Positions 34,294-46,224 of a DNA stretch of 64,000 nt are shown piece after piece (positions within the stretch are counted from its first letter, which is position 1; the number at the start of each line of letters is the position of its first letter). A model generated the notes under the pieces. It was not told the origin of the DNA and did no database searches. It saw only the letters and a list, made by a program, of their open reading frames with translations. Both the position numbers and the translations under genes were made by a program. Source of the stretch: Leucobacter viscericola (GTDB lineage: Bacteria; Actinomycetota; Actinomycetes; Actinomycetales; Microbacteriaceae); the NCBI RefSeq assembly GCF_011299575.1, contig NZ_CP049863.1, forward strand, positions 1,178,001 to 1,242,000, given 5' to 3'.

Positions 34294-35259
34294 TTGGACT
34301 GCCCTCAGCTTGCAGAAACAGGCTCTTCTGGTTCGCCCCTCATCGCCGCAGGAATACTTTTCGTTATTGCAGGTATCGCTGCCTACGTGATTGTGTCGCG
34401 TCACAAACTTAAGGGCGGAATCGCACTGCTAACCCTCTGCCTACTGGCAGGAGGAGTCACTATCATGACACCGCCTCCCGCGGCGAACGCCGCGACTCAG
34501 TGCCCTCCAACGGCGACACCAACGACACCTCCATCAACGACGCCACCGCCAACTACGCCACCTCCTACGACACCCGGCGTGGTAACAGCCGTCGATATCA
34601 CAGGCGCCGACTGGACTGGTTCCTGCGAGGCCGGGGCCACTTCATGCGAGTTGACGGTAGATCTCTCAAAGCTCGCCATCTCGACAACCAATAAAGACGC
34701 GGTTATCGACTGGTCGACTTTTGCTGTGACCAATGTTCCGAGCGGCTACTCCTTTGGCACACCGACCTCCACTGGGGTGCTAACTGTAACGGTCAGTACC
34801 ACTTCTCCCCCTAGCGCATTACCAAGTTACACACTTCGCGATAGCACGGGACAGGAATCAAACGTTGCATCGATTGGTCTGCCCACAATTCCAGTTCCAC
34901 CTTTCCAGGGCGTCGATGTTGTGATGACTCAGGCCGAGTTTGACCCAGACGGATACCGCCTTTTTCTCGACATGAACACCGTCGGTCTCACACCTACTGC
35001 ACCGAACGCAGTTGTCGATTGGTCCACTTTCGACCTGGATCCAGGCACCCCAGGCGTTCAGAGTTCGGTTGTCTTCCCAGCGGCAGGGCCTCTTGGGTCA
35101 GACGTTGATCTTACGATGTCGTTCGACACAAGCACACACGTACTGTCAGTTTGGTTACCCTACTCGACGGCAGTCGACTGGAGCAGAAGCTACGTTGTCT
35201 CGGACTCGCTCGGAAATATGTCGACTCCCGGCATCATAACCATGGCTGTCAACCCTTAA
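34294..35259 (+). CDS. Secreted two-domain protein with a sorting-signal-like LAETG segment at its N-terminus
   Basis: A 321-residue protein. It begins MDCPQLAETGSSGSP, a hydrophobic segment (about 15-34) and SRHKLK, which has the order of a sortase signal but normally belongs at a C-terminus. A second hydrophobic stretch (about 41-60) ending ANAA looks like a signal peptide. Then come a Thr/Pro linker and two related domains of about 105 residues, each with a DAVIDWSTF / NAVVDWSTF motif. The TTG start is supported by GGAGG (34283-34287) six bases upstream; the out-of-frame ATG at 34275 is rejected. Positive-inside topology puts both ends outside. The protein has no C-terminal anchor. Function unknown. 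Confidence 0.72.
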   Translation: MDCPQLAETGSSGSPLIAAGILFVIAGIAAYVIVSRHKLKGGIALLTLCLLAGGVTIMTPPPAANAATQCPPTATPTTPPSTTPPPTTPPPTTPGVVTAVDITGADWTGSCEAGATSCELTVDLSKLAISTTNKDAVIDWSTFAVTNVPSGYSFGTPTSTGVLTVTVSTTSPPSALPSYTLRDSTGQESNVASIGLPTIPVPPFQGVDVVMTQAEFDPDGYRLFLDMNTVGLTPTAPNAVVDWSTFDLDPGTPGVQSSVVFPAAGPLGSDVDLTMSFDTSTHVLSVWLPYSTAVDWSRSYVVSDSLGNMSTPGIITMAVNP

Positions 35260-35367
35260 GCGGAATCATCTTGCGGCCACAGCTATGAGCGCCGTATTGG
35301 CGGTTCTTCTCATCTCCAAGAGGATACGCTTAGATGTATCCGCGCACAGACGAGTAGGGGCGAAACA

Positions 35368-35808
35368 ATGACCAGGCAGATCCTGTTGGTGAATGGCCCG
35401 AACCTCAACATGCTCGGAACCCGCGAGCCCGAGGTGTACGGTTCCGAAACCCTCGCTGACGTCGAAGCGCTTACCGCTCGTGTCGCCGCTGAGTTTGGCC
35501 TGTCAGTGCGTGCGGTGCAGAGCAACCACGAGGGTGTGCTTATCGACGCGATCCACGCTGCGCGTGAGGACTGCGCCGCGATCATCATCAACCCGGGTGG
35601 GCTCACACACACCTCCGTTGTGCTGCGCGATGCCCTCTCTGCCGCAGCGCTGCCCGTTGCCGAGGTGCACATCTCAAACGTGCACGCGCGCGAAGAGTTC
35701 CGCCACCACTCCTACGTTTCGGGTATCGCGAGCTGCGTCATCGTTGGCTGCGGCGTGCAGGGTTACGAGTTCGCCGTGCGCAGGATCGCCGCGCTGCTCG
35801 CAGGTTAG
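35368..35808 (+). CDS. aroQ: 3-dehydroquinate dehydratase, type II
   Basis: A 146-residue dodecameric enzyme of the shikimate pathway, converting 3-dehydroquinate to 3-dehydroshikimate. [16 protein letters not shown] holds the catalytic Tyr24, NPGGLTHTS is the substrate loop, and [15 protein letters not shown] holds the catalytic His near 101. AGGGG before the ATG. No other aro gene is adjacent. Its stop overlaps the convergent DUF1295 gene by four bases. Confidence 0.95.
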   Translation: MTRQILLVNGPNLNMLGTREPEVYGSETLADVEALTARVAAEFGLSVRAVQSNHEGVLIDAIHAAREDCAAIIINPGGLTHTSVVLRDALSAAALPVAEVHISNVHAREEFRHHSYVSGIASCVIVGCGVQGYEFAVRRIAALLAG

Positions 35809-36755
35809 TTCGTGTTCGAGGGGCTCGGCGATCCTCGCCGCGACTTCGGCAGAGGCACAAGAACCGACGTACTGGCTCGATAGGCCTGGTATTCGGGATC
35901 GTCGCCCCACTTTCGCTGCGCCTTCTCTTCGAGCAGCGGGATCCCGCTCACCCTGGTCAGCAGCACGATCACAAACACGGGCGACAGCAGTGCGATCCAC
36001 TGCCAACCCTGCAGCGCTGGCAGCGCGATGACGAGCACTCCAACCCACAGCAAGATCTCACCAAAGTAATTGGGGTGCCGTGAGACCGACCACAGCCCCG
36101 ACTGGATGAATTTACCCTTGTTTCCGGGATCGGCCTTGAAGCGGTTCTTTTGCAGATCAGCCGTCACCTCAATGCCGAAACCGACCACCCAGATGGCGAG
36201 CCCTACCCAGGTCGTCCAGTCGAGCGGGGCGCGTTCAGACGACGTGATGGAGATCCACGCGGCGGCGGCCGTGAGGCTTACCCACAACCCCTGCACGGTC
36301 CAGACACCCAAGAACCGAATCTTCGAGGTCTTGATCTCGTCGAAGCGATCGTCGCGCCCCGAGCGTCGATTGCGCATGAACAAGAAGCTGCCAAGGCGAG
36401 CGGCCCACACAATCACAAGAGCGCCGAGAATAATGCTGCGCGGATCCAGTCCCGGCGAGAGCACCAGCAGCAAAATCGTGACCGAGATATAGGTGAGTGC
36501 ACCCGTCGCGTCGAAGTAGCGGTCGGTCTGGGCAATTGCCGCCGGAATGTAGGCGAGCCACTGCACCACAAACGCGGCGATCACGGCGAGCGCAAAGCCG
36601 GGGAGCGCACTGGATCCGCCGAGCGTCCAGCCGTGATGGCTACCCGCAAACCCAAGCAGCACCCCCAGCACAATGGCGATCACGATGAGCACCAACGAGC
36701 GCTTTATTTCTTTGTTCTGCGCCAAAGCTTTTTGCGTCACAGCGTTCTCCCCCAT
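35805..36755 (-). CDS. DUF1295 / steroid-5-alpha-reductase-like membrane protein
   Basis: A 316-residue protein with about eight hydrophobic segments and the C-terminal DUF1295 signature [21 protein letters not shown], followed by [27 protein letters not shown]. Relatives are NADPH-dependent reductases or isoprenylcysteine-methyltransferase-like enzymes; the substrate is unknown. I place the start at 36755 ([13 protein letters not shown]); the longer frame would run into the acyl-CoA ligase gene, which ends 11 bases upstream and likely shares a transcript. Confidence 0.82.
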   Translation of the reverse strand: MGENAVTQKALAQNKEIKRSLVLIVIAIVLGVLLGFAGSHHGWTLGGSSALPGFALAVIAAFVVQWLAYIPAAIAQTDRYFDATGALTYISVTILLLVLSPGLDPRSIILGALVIVWAARLGSFLFMRNRRSGRDDRFDEIKTSKIRFLGVWTVQGLWVSLTAAAAWISITSSERAPLDWTTWVGLAIWVVGFGIEVTADLQKNRFKADPGNKGKFIQSGLWSVSRHPNYFGEILLWVGVLVIALPALQGWQWIALLSPVFVIVLLTRVSGIPLLEEKAQRKWGDDPEYQAYRASTSVLVPLPKSRRGSPSPSNTN

Positions 36756-36766
36756 TTCCCCTGACC

Positions 36767-38701
36767 TCATCCCCGGTGTCCCTGTGAGGCATACAACTCT
36801 TCGATCACTTCGCCTGTTTGCTGCAGCAGCGCCTGCCGTTTCAGCTTCATTGTGGGGGTGACAAACTCGGCGAGTTGATTCTCCCCCACAAAGATCGCGG
36901 CCCACGTGCTCACCCGCTCCGAGGGCTGGCTGCCCGCGTTGGCCGCGTCAACCGCGGCCGAGAGCTGCTCGGTGAGGCGCCCGTCCCGGCAGATCGTTAT
37001 CCCCGCCTGTTGCAGGGCAGCGGGCGGGGCGTCTCCGCGATCCCTAAACCACTCGGTCACCGCCTCCGCATCAACAACAAGCAGCCCGGTGAGAAACGGG
37101 CGATCAGTGCCAACAAGAACGGCGTGAGCCACGAGCGGATGTGTTTCGACCGCCTGCTCCCAGTGCTCGGGTGAGATGGTTCGCCCGGTGGAGGTGACGA
37201 TCACGTGCTTCAAACGACCGACCAGCGTGAGCGAACCGTCGGTGCTCAACCACCCGAGGTCGCCGGTGCGGAAGTAACCGTCGACAAAAGCGTCAGCGTT
37301 GTGCGCGGGGTTGCGGTATCCGGCGAACACACCCACTCCCTGCGCGAGCACCTCACCGTTCTCGGCGATCCTGACCGAGTTGCCCGGCAGCGGCGGGCCA
37401 ACAGATCCGGCAACGAGAGACCCCGGGCGCCCTCCCGTGAGTGGCGCGGTGGTTTCGGTGAGGCCGTATCCCTCGATCACGGGCACCCCAATGCCGCGGA
37501 AAAACCGCGCGAGTTCCGGGCGAAGGGTCGCGGCTCCCGAGAGCAGGTATTCGATGCGGCCACCCATTACCGCACGAAGACGCTGATAGAAGATGCGGTC
37601 AAATGCTGCTCGACGCAGACGCAGCGACAGCGGGGGCCGAAGCGTGTGATCCCGATCCGCCGCCTCGAGAAACTCACCCCAGGCGACGGCGGCGCGATGC
37701 GCGGCCCGCCACAGCGGCTGCACTCGCTTCTCACGGGCCGCGGCAGCCGCTGCCCCCTCGATCTTCTCGAGCACCCTCGGCACAACAACAAGAAAGGTTG
37801 GCTTCAGGATCGCGAGCGCCTGCACCACCTCTTTGGGGTCTGAAAGGTGCGCGATCCGCATGCCGTTCGCAATGCAGATGAGCTGAAGCGCTCGCCCCAG
37901 CACGTGAGTGAGCGGCAAAAAGAGGATCGTGTTTCCGGTCTCTTTGACGACCTCTGAGTAGGCGGCAGCGGTGTTCATCACCTGCCCCACCAGGTTGCGG
38001 TGGGTAATGACGGCACCCTTTGGGTCTCCCGTCGTGCCCGAGGTGTAAACGATGGTTGCGACATCGTCGAGGGTTGCGTGCTCTCGTCTGCCCTGCAGCT
38101 CGAGGTCTGAGATGTCGGTCCCTCGTTCGATCAGCCCCTGCAACGAGTGTTCGGATCGGTCATCCATGACCCACACCTGGTTGGGGGCAGACGGATCTTG
38201 TTCCAACCCAGCCGCTGTCATCGCCCGAGTGAGTCGCTCGCGGTGAGTCTCCGCCCCAACAAAAGCCAGTTTCGGCTGTGCGTCTGCAACGATCACACTG
38301 AGCTGTTGGACGGTAGCGGTGTCGTACACCGGCACAACAACAGCCCCGGCGAACAGAGCGGCCTGGTCGGCGACGGCCCACAGGTACTGCGTAGGAGCCA
38401 TAATTACGACGGTGTCACCGGCATCTATACCGCTGGCGATGATGCCCTTAGCAAGGGCCATCACCTCGTTCATGAACTCCCGGGTGGTGACCTGCGTCCA
38501 CGGCTCGTCGAGCGGCGCCTCTCGCTCGCGTCGTTCAAATGCGATGTGATTCGGGGCATCGTTGCCTCGCTGCACCAGCAAATCGGTGACATTTGAGATG
38601 ACTTCAATGTCAACGCTCTGCGGGGCAGAGGCGTGCCTCGTAAGAGTCTGGCTGCTGGATTCTGGGTGGCTCGTCACGCAACGAGCGTATCGAAGACTCA
38701 C
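36767..38701 (-). CDS. Long-chain fatty-acid-CoA ligase (AMP-binding)
   Basis: A 644-residue adenylate-forming enzyme that activates fatty acids to acyl-CoA. Motifs are IVYTSGTTGDPKGAVITH (P-loop, A3), GYGLTETTAP (A5), YFRTGDLGWLSTDG (A7) and GRLKHVIVTSTGR (A8). The C-terminal KLKRQALLQ supplies the late Lys region. The frame opens with GTG at 38701; a second GTG at 38677 begins closer to family-like sequence and neither has a clear ribosome site, so the first eight residues are uncertain. Upstream on the same strand, 45 bases away, is a CPBP-like membrane protein gene. Confidence 0.88.
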   Translation of the reverse strand: MSLRYARCVTSHPESSSQTLTRHASAPQSVDIEVISNVTDLLVQRGNDAPNHIAFERREREAPLDEPWTQVTTREFMNEVMALAKGIIASGIDAGDTVVIMAPTQYLWAVADQAALFAGAVVVPVYDTATVQQLSVIVADAQPKLAFVGAETHRERLTRAMTAAGLEQDPSAPNQVWVMDDRSEHSLQGLIERGTDISDLELQGRREHATLDDVATIVYTSGTTGDPKGAVITHRNLVGQVMNTAAAYSEVVKETGNTILFLPLTHVLGRALQLICIANGMRIAHLSDPKEVVQALAILKPTFLVVVPRVLEKIEGAAAAAAREKRVQPLWRAAHRAAVAWGEFLEAADRDHTLRPPLSLRLRRAAFDRIFYQRLRAVMGGRIEYLLSGAATLRPELARFFRGIGVPVIEGYGLTETTAPLTGGRPGSLVAGSVGPPLPGNSVRIAENGEVLAQGVGVFAGYRNPAHNADAFVDGYFRTGDLGWLSTDGSLTLVGRLKHVIVTSTGRTISPEHWEQAVETHPLVAHAVLVGTDRPFLTGLLVVDAEAVTEWFRDRGDAPPAALQQAGITICRDGRLTEQLSAAVDAANAGSQPSERVSTWAAIFVGENQLAEFVTPTMKLKRQALLQQTGEVIEELYASQGHRG

Positions 38702-38746
38702 TAGATAAGCTAGCTAGATTTTGGGGCTTGACTATTCGAGTGTGGA

Positions 38747-39634
38747 TTATGGGAGCAGCGGAAATATGTTGAACAGGTCCGGGTTGTGGGCGTGGACAAG
38801 CACCGCAAACACGACGGCGTCAAAGAGCAGGTGCACGGTCACGACGTAGCCGAGCGAGCGGGTTCGCAGAAAAATGTATCCCTGCACGAGCGCGAATGGG
38901 ATCGTGAGCAGCGGACCCCACGCGCGGTATCCGAGCTCCCACAAAAACGACACAAATACGACCGCCTGCAGCGCGTTTGCGAGCCACACCGGAAAATGGC
39001 GCAGCAGCAGGGCAAACACCGTGCAAATGAAAAAGAGTTCGTCCCAGATCCCGACCGCACCAACTCCCACAAAGAGCCGGGCAATAAGGTCAGGGCTCGT
39101 GACCTCCGGCCAGTTTTGATAGACCCCCGAGCCAATAAAGTAACTGGGCAGAATCAGCCACCCCAGAACCAGCACGGCCAGCAGCCAGCTCCAGTGCAGC
39201 CGACCCCACTTCCCGCCGGCACGCCACGGAAAACCCGTCGCGCGATCCCTGTAGATGTATCGAGAGATCAGGTAGGGCACAATAACAGCCCCGCCCAGCG
39301 CAAGCGTGAACTTCACCATTGACCAGTTGTCGAGGTGCGCCGCGAGCGGAATGAGTCGCACGATGGCGAGCCCCACCACAATCAGCGAGAGGTCCCGCAG
39401 CAGCGAGGGCGGCCGCTTTCCCTCTGCCATGTGGTGCTCGTGTTGAGACTCGCGCGGCGTGCCCCGACGCACTGAGAGCCAGGCAAGCAGCAGCCCGGCT
39501 GCGGCGAGCGCAATCCCGAGCCAGATCAAGTGCAGCACAAACCACGCGGGCGCGGCCAGACACACGATGAGTGCCGAGGCGAACTGCAGCGGGCGCACTT
39601 CGCTCACTCGAGCCCGAACCCCCGATTCACCCAT
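38747..39634 (-). CDS. CPBP family intramembrane protease-like protein
   Basis: A 295-residue protein with about eight hydrophobic segments. WDELFFICTVFALLLRHFP matches the first CPBP/Abi motif (E...R) imperfectly, with a single Glu after Asp. FVSFLWELGYRAW and VTVHLLFDAVVF give the later motifs with His. CPBP proteins are membrane proteases or peptide-processing/immunity factors. The loss of one Glu of the EE pair leaves activity uncertain. TAGGCT lies six bases before the ATG; divergent from the UvrA-like gene across 78 bases. Confidence 0.68.
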   Translation of the reverse strand: MGESGVRARVSEVRPLQFASALIVCLAAPAWFVLHLIWLGIALAAAGLLLAWLSVRRGTPRESQHEHHMAEGKRPPSLLRDLSLIVVGLAIVRLIPLAAHLDNWSMVKFTLALGGAVIVPYLISRYIYRDRATGFPWRAGGKWGRLHWSWLLAVLVLGWLILPSYFIGSGVYQNWPEVTSPDLIARLFVGVGAVGIWDELFFICTVFALLLRHFPVWLANALQAVVFVSFLWELGYRAWGPLLTIPFALVQGYIFLRTRSLGYVVTVHLLFDAVVFAVLVHAHNPDLFNIFPLLP

Positions 39635-39712
39635 GTCATGAGCCTAGCAATTCGGGGTCTTTCCGGCCCGTTCAAATCCCCTTTGTCGGTGGCCCGCGAT
39701 ACCCTATTTCTC

Positions 39713-42105
<2,393 letters not shown>

Positions 42106-42109
<4 letters not shown>

Positions 42110-42807
42110 GCTGAGACCAGAGCGGCGAGGGCATCGGCGGCCCGCGTCACGGCGCGACCCGCCAGCTCGACTCGCTCGGGACTCATACGAAACGTCGGGC
42201 CCGCAACACTCAGCGCTGCGATGATAGTGCCGCCCTCGCCAAACACGGGGGCGGCAACAACCGTCGCGTCCGGGTCATCAACAGCTTCTCGTACGACGTA
42301 TCCGGTCTCGGGTGTCCGCTCGGCAAACACTTCTCCCGCCGCCGAACGGTCAAGTGACGCGGTCCGCCCGACCCAGCCGTCGAACCCAACGTGACGAATC
42401 GGTAGGGGGCTCTGCACCTCTCGCAAAAAGGTGCAGGTGTTCGAGGGAGTGGGAATAGCGAGGTAGCTCGACTCCAGAGTCTCTTCGGTGAGCTTCGCCA
42501 TAACCGGCCCGGAGAGATCAAGAAGGTTCGAGTCGCGACTGGTCACCGCGGGAACGCGCGAGTCAATAAAGCGCGACCCGAGGGCGTACCTGCCATCGTC
42601 GGTGCGCCAGACATACGACCACTGCTCGAGCGCACGCAGCATTCTCATTGCGGTGCTAGCCGGCAACTGGCTCGCGCGAGCGAGATCGCTCAGGCCAATG
42701 GGCTCACGCTCGGCCACCAGAGTCAGAATCTCAAGTGCACGATGCACCGACTGGGGTCCGTGCGCTGTGGCTGAAGCCACCGAAGCGACTTCATTTTCTT
42801 CGGGCAC
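42106..42807 (-). CDS. IclR family transcriptional regulator
   Basis: A 233-residue regulator: N-terminal winged helix (VHRALEILTLVAEREPIGLS then DLARASQLPASTAMRMLRAL) and a C-terminal ligand-binding GAF-like domain ending GPTFRMSPERVELAGRAV. I choose the GTG at 42807, which has AGGAGG six bases upstream; an in-frame ATG at 42870 would overlap the upstream lyase gene. It lies directly downstream of that lyase gene on the same strand and probably controls it and the divergent importer. Its stop overlaps the convergent UvrA-like gene. Confidence 0.85.
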
Positions 42808-42866
42808 CGCCGACCTCCTCATCATGAGGGAACCGATCGAGACTCCCCGGTTCCCCATTCTAGGGT

Positions 42867-44327
42867 TCAATCAGCTGGCAGCACGTCGGCAGCAAGGCCC
42901 GAAACCACCCGGGCGAACGCCGGGATCAGTGTTCTGGCAGCGTCCATGTCCACTCGAAGATCCCGATCCTCGGCGCCCGACGGCAGCTGCCGCACAAGCT
43001 CCATCAGCGCGGCAAGCGCCTGCGATTCGGCGGCGTCAGTGACCCCCTTGAGGCGGAGCGCGCGCACCGCAGTGACAATCTCAGCCGCCACCATCACCTC
43101 GTACCCCTCAACCGCCCGCTCAAGCTTGCCGAGCGCGGTTGGCGCAAAGGTGGCGTCCTCTTCAACGCCGCAAGACAGCACCGCGCTGTGCGTCGACGCC
43201 GGAGTTGCGCCGACCAGCACCTCCCCCATCGCGCTTGCCGCAAGATACTCAAGCACCATGGTTCCCGACGAACCACCACGGCTCGGTGCCAGGAATCTCG
43301 GTAGCCCAGTGAAGGCGTCATCGTTAAGAAACCGCAGTCTGGCGAGCACCATGGGTGCCGACTGAGCAAGCCCCATCGCGGTCGCGTCAAGCTCGTGCGC
43401 AAGCCACGCCTCGAAAAAGGCGCCGTGGTGAACCGCACTGCCAGACTCCTCGAAGAAGCGCGGGTTCTCTTGAGCGCTATTCATCAACGTCTCTGTCGCC
43501 TGCGATAGCCGGTGAACACTGCTCGAAAGCACGCTGATGATGGGCAGAAATCCCCTGAACGCAAACGGGTCTTGAATGCGAGCGGGATCCCACGCCGTAT
43601 CTCCGAGCAGAGCCGCGATAAGGGCCGCATTCTCCGCAGAGTCGGGACTCGCAACGGCGGTCGCTGCCTGCCGCGAAAAGGCGGACGGGTTGGCCTGAAT
43701 CGCCCAGGCGGAAAGCACAAACGCAGCGATTGCGGCGTTGACCACACGCGCAAGGCGAGCTGAAATCAGAGCCGCACCGCCGAGCGTGAAAGCGCTGGAA
43801 CTCATGAACGGAAGCGCACTGTCTGAACGTATCGGGCCAATCGGCTCAAACGTCGCACTGGTGGGGCGCTCTCCCGCCAGCGCGAGCGCGGTGCTCGCCA
43901 GCGCGGGGAGGTCGCCTGTTCCGATGCCCCCGTACCTTCGAATTTCGGGCAGGGCATTGGCCGAGAGCATACGTTCGAGGCCGTCAATCACAGAGGGCGC
44001 TATGCCCGAACCGGGGTACAAGAGCTGGTTCAGCCGAACCGCAAGCATCGCGCGAGTTCGCTCTTCTCCGACTGCCGGTCCCGCATCTACCGCATGGCTG
44101 CGCAAAAGGTTCATGCCGTGGGTTTCAGGATCCGCTGCCGCGGATGCGGTTCGGTTCGCCCCAACCCCGGTTGAACGGCCGTACACGGGTTGCTGCTCGG
44201 CGATCCTATTGGCTGTTTCGTAGTGCGCTTCGATGTTTTTTCTTGCCTGAGCTGACACCTGCACTCGTGCGCCCTTGGCGATCGAAACCACGTCTTCCGC
44301 GGTCAACTGTGTGGGGAGGGTGATCAT
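42867..44327 (-). CDS. HAL/PAL-family aromatic amino-acid lyase-like protein lacking the canonical Ala-Ser-Gly
   Basis: A 486-residue homologue of histidine/phenylalanine ammonia-lyases. Preserved features: VYGRSTGVGANR (Tyr49 loop), GLPRFLAPSRGGSSGTMVLEY, TPASTHSAVLSCGVEED and ALRLKGV. The MIO cofactor region reads GGIGTGDLPALA, so the cyclising Ala-Ser-Gly is replaced by Gly136-Thr137-Gly138, and the usual LINGTQ Asn region is changed to FTLGGAAL. Either a modified electrophile forms or the chemistry differs. AGGAAG precedes the ATG. It is divergent from an OpuC-type importer and followed by an IclR gene, suggesting a role in degrading the imported compound. Confidence 0.78.
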   Translation of the reverse strand: MITLPTQLTAEDVVSIAKGARVQVSAQARKNIEAHYETANRIAEQQPVYGRSTGVGANRTASAAADPETHGMNLLRSHAVDAGPAVGEERTRAMLAVRLNQLLYPGSGIAPSVIDGLERMLSANALPEIRRYGGIGTGDLPALASTALALAGERPTSATFEPIGPIRSDSALPFMSSSAFTLGGAALISARLARVVNAAIAAFVLSAWAIQANPSAFSRQAATAVASPDSAENAALIAALLGDTAWDPARIQDPFAFRGFLPIISVLSSSVHRLSQATETLMNSAQENPRFFEESGSAVHHGAFFEAWLAHELDATAMGLAQSAPMVLARLRFLNDDAFTGLPRFLAPSRGGSSGTMVLEYLAASAMGEVLVGATPASTHSAVLSCGVEEDATFAPTALGKLERAVEGYEVMVAAEIVTAVRALRLKGVTDAAESQALAALMELVRQLPSGAEDRDLRVDMDAARTLIPAFARVVSGLAADVLPAD

Positions 44328-44340
44328 GTTGCTTCCTGTT

Positions 44341-44352
44341 CAGACATGTCTG
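44341..44352. promoter_or_regulatory. Perfect 12-bp palindrome in the lyase/importer divergent promoter
   Basis: CAGACATGTCTG, 14 bases before the lyase start codon. A candidate IclR-type operator controlling the lyase. Confidence 0.45.
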
Positions 44353-44379
44353 GATCGCTTGACGAGCGCCAGCATTTGC

Positions 44380-44422
44380 TACATTATGAAAATGTACTTT
44401 TTCGCTAGGTGCAATACTTGCA
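44380..44422. promoter_or_regulatory. Two further palindromes in the lyase/importer divergent promoter
   Basis: TACATT-5-AATGTA at 44380-44396 and TGCAA-TAC-TTGCA at 44410-44422, the latter extended by outer TTC/GAA symmetry. They sit 65-107 bases ahead of the importer ATPase start and are the likely regulator sites for that direction. Confidence 0.45.
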
Positions 44423-44486
44423 TACGAGAAGCACGATAGCCAGACGCAAAAATCGTTCAGTGAAATAGAAAGACAAAGATGTCAGC

Positions 44487-45578
44487 ATGATTGAGTTCAA
44501 GAACGTCGTGAAGACCTACGACAACGGCCACACCGCAGTTTCGAATCTGTCGTTCACCGCCCCCACCGGCAAAATCACGGTGCTAGTTGGCCCTTCGGGC
44601 TGCGGAAAGACGACCACCCTCCGCATGGTGAATCGCCTCATCGAACAGAGTTCGGGATCGATCCTGCTCGACGGCGAAGACAACGCCAAGACAGACACAA
44701 TTCGCATGCGGCGCAAGATCGGGTACGTCATTCAGAATGCGGGGCTCTTCCCGCACCAGACGGTGCTCGACAACGTCTGCGCGGTTCCCTTTCTTGAGAA
44801 ACGCGAGAAGAAGGCCAGCCGCGAGCGTGCACTTGAGCTGCTGACCCTCGTGGGCCTCGATGAAAGTTACGCCAACCGTTACCCCTGGCAGCTGTCGGGA
44901 GGCCAGCAGCAGAGGGTCGGGGTCGCCCGAGCCCTCGCAGCAGATCCTCCGTTCATGCTGATGGACGAACCATTCAGCGCCGTTGATCCAATTGTGCGCA
45001 AGCAGCTCCAGGCGGAGTTTCTCAAGATTCAGGCCAACCTCGCGAAGACCATTGTGATGGTGACCCACGACATCGACGAGGCGCTGAAGCTGGGCGACCA
45101 GATCGTGGTGCTGCAAGAGGGTGGTGTTCTGGCTCAGATCGGCTCCCCTTCGGAGATCCTCGCTCACCCCGCAAGCCAGTTTGTGGCAGATTTCCTCGGG
45201 GAGTCACGCGGATACCACGCGTTGAACTTCGAGGAAATCTCGACACTTCTGCTCGACAGCTCTCCCTCACTGCGGCTCGGGGATCTCGCGCCGACCCACC
45301 TGCACGACTCATGGGTGGTTGCCTGCGACGACAGTGATCGCCCGCTCGGGTGGACGCTCGCCGGAGAACGACACCTTCGGGTAGAAGACATCGATCTCTC
45401 CGTGACGGTGCAACAGGCCACCGGCAACTTCCGGGAGCTTCTTGACGCTTCACTGGCGAGCCCCAATGGGCGAGCGATCGTTATCGACAGCAACGAGCAG
45501 TACCTCGGAACCCTCACCTCCGAGTTTGTGGTGCAGCGCGCGACACAATCGCTCCGGGTGGAAGAAACCCTCGCATGA
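44487..45578 (+). CDS. Quaternary-amine ABC importer ATPase (OpuCA/ProV type)
   Basis: A 363-residue ATPase. Walker A GPSGCGKTT (about 37-45), Q-loop IQNAGLFPHQT, signature LSGGQQQRV, Walker B FMLMDEPFSAVDP and the switch His in MVTHDIDEALKLGD are all intact. The C-terminal 120 residues form a degenerate CBS-like extension (PLGWTLAGERHLRV, QYLGTLTSEFVV), as in OpuCA. The ATG of the next gene overlaps its stop (ATGA). With the three following genes it makes a complete importer for a betaine-like solute. Confidence 0.88.
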   Translation: MIEFKNVVKTYDNGHTAVSNLSFTAPTGKITVLVGPSGCGKTTTLRMVNRLIEQSSGSILLDGEDNAKTDTIRMRRKIGYVIQNAGLFPHQTVLDNVCAVPFLEKREKKASRERALELLTLVGLDESYANRYPWQLSGGQQQRVGVARALAADPPFMLMDEPFSAVDPIVRKQLQAEFLKIQANLAKTIVMVTHDIDEALKLGDQIVVLQEGGVLAQIGSPSEILAHPASQFVADFLGESRGYHALNFEEISTLLLDSSPSLRLGDLAPTHLHDSWVVACDDSDRPLGWTLAGERHLRVEDIDLSVTVQQATGNFRELLDASLASPNGRAIVIDSNEQYLGTLTSEFVVQRATQSLRVEETLA

Positions 45579-46222
45579 ACCTTGATTGGATCACAAACAA
45601 CCTCACGCTCATTGGTGATCTCACGCTCGCGCATCTCTGGCTCACGCTGCTCCCCACCGTGATCGGCCTCGTACTATCGATCCCGCTGGGCTACCTCGCC
45701 TTCACACATCGCAGGTGGTACCCGACCATCATTGGTGGCACGGGGTTGTTCTATACGATCCCCTCGCTCGCGCTCTTCATCTTGCTGCCGAAGCTGCTGG
45801 GCACGCAGGTGCTCAACCCGATGAACATTGTCGTTGCGCTGGTCATCTACACGGTTGCGCTTCTCGCCAGAGTGGTCGCGGATGGGCTCGACTCGGTGTC
45901 ACCCGACGCGGTGCAGGCCGCCACCGGCATTGGCTTCACTCGCGCGCAGACCTTCTTCAAAATCCAGCTTCCCATTGCCATTCCGGCTGTGTTGAGCGGC
46001 TTGCGAGTGGTGGTGGTGTCGAACATCTCGATCGTCACGATGGCGGCGGTCATCGGCATTGCGCAGCTGGGGTCACTCTTCACCATGGGATTCACCCGAC
46101 ACCTGTACGTGCCGATCGTCGTGGGGCTCGTCGCGTGTCTACTCCTTGCGCTTGTGCTTGACCGACTGCTGGTGCTGCTCGGCAAGGTGATGACCCCCTG
46201 GGGTCAGAAAGGAGCTCTGTAA
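45575..46222 (+). CDS. Quaternary-amine ABC importer permease 1 (OpuCB type)
   Basis: A 215-residue permease with about five membrane segments. The ATPase-coupling loop is AVQAATGIGFTRAQTFFKIQLPIAIP (an EAA-like motif). The N-terminal LTLAHLWLTLLPTVIGLVLS is typical of OpuCB/OpuCD. Overlaps the ATPase gene by four bases and is followed by the second permease after two bases. Confidence 0.88.
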   Translation: MNLDWITNNLTLIGDLTLAHLWLTLLPTVIGLVLSIPLGYLAFTHRRWYPTIIGGTGLFYTIPSLALFILLPKLLGTQVLNPMNIVVALVIYTVALLARVVADGLDSVSPDAVQAATGIGFTRAQTFFKIQLPIAIPAVLSGLRVVVVSNISIVTMAAVIGIAQLGSLFTMGFTRHLYVPIVVGLVACLLLALVLDRLLVLLGKVMTPWGQKGAL

Positions 46223-46224
46223 CG

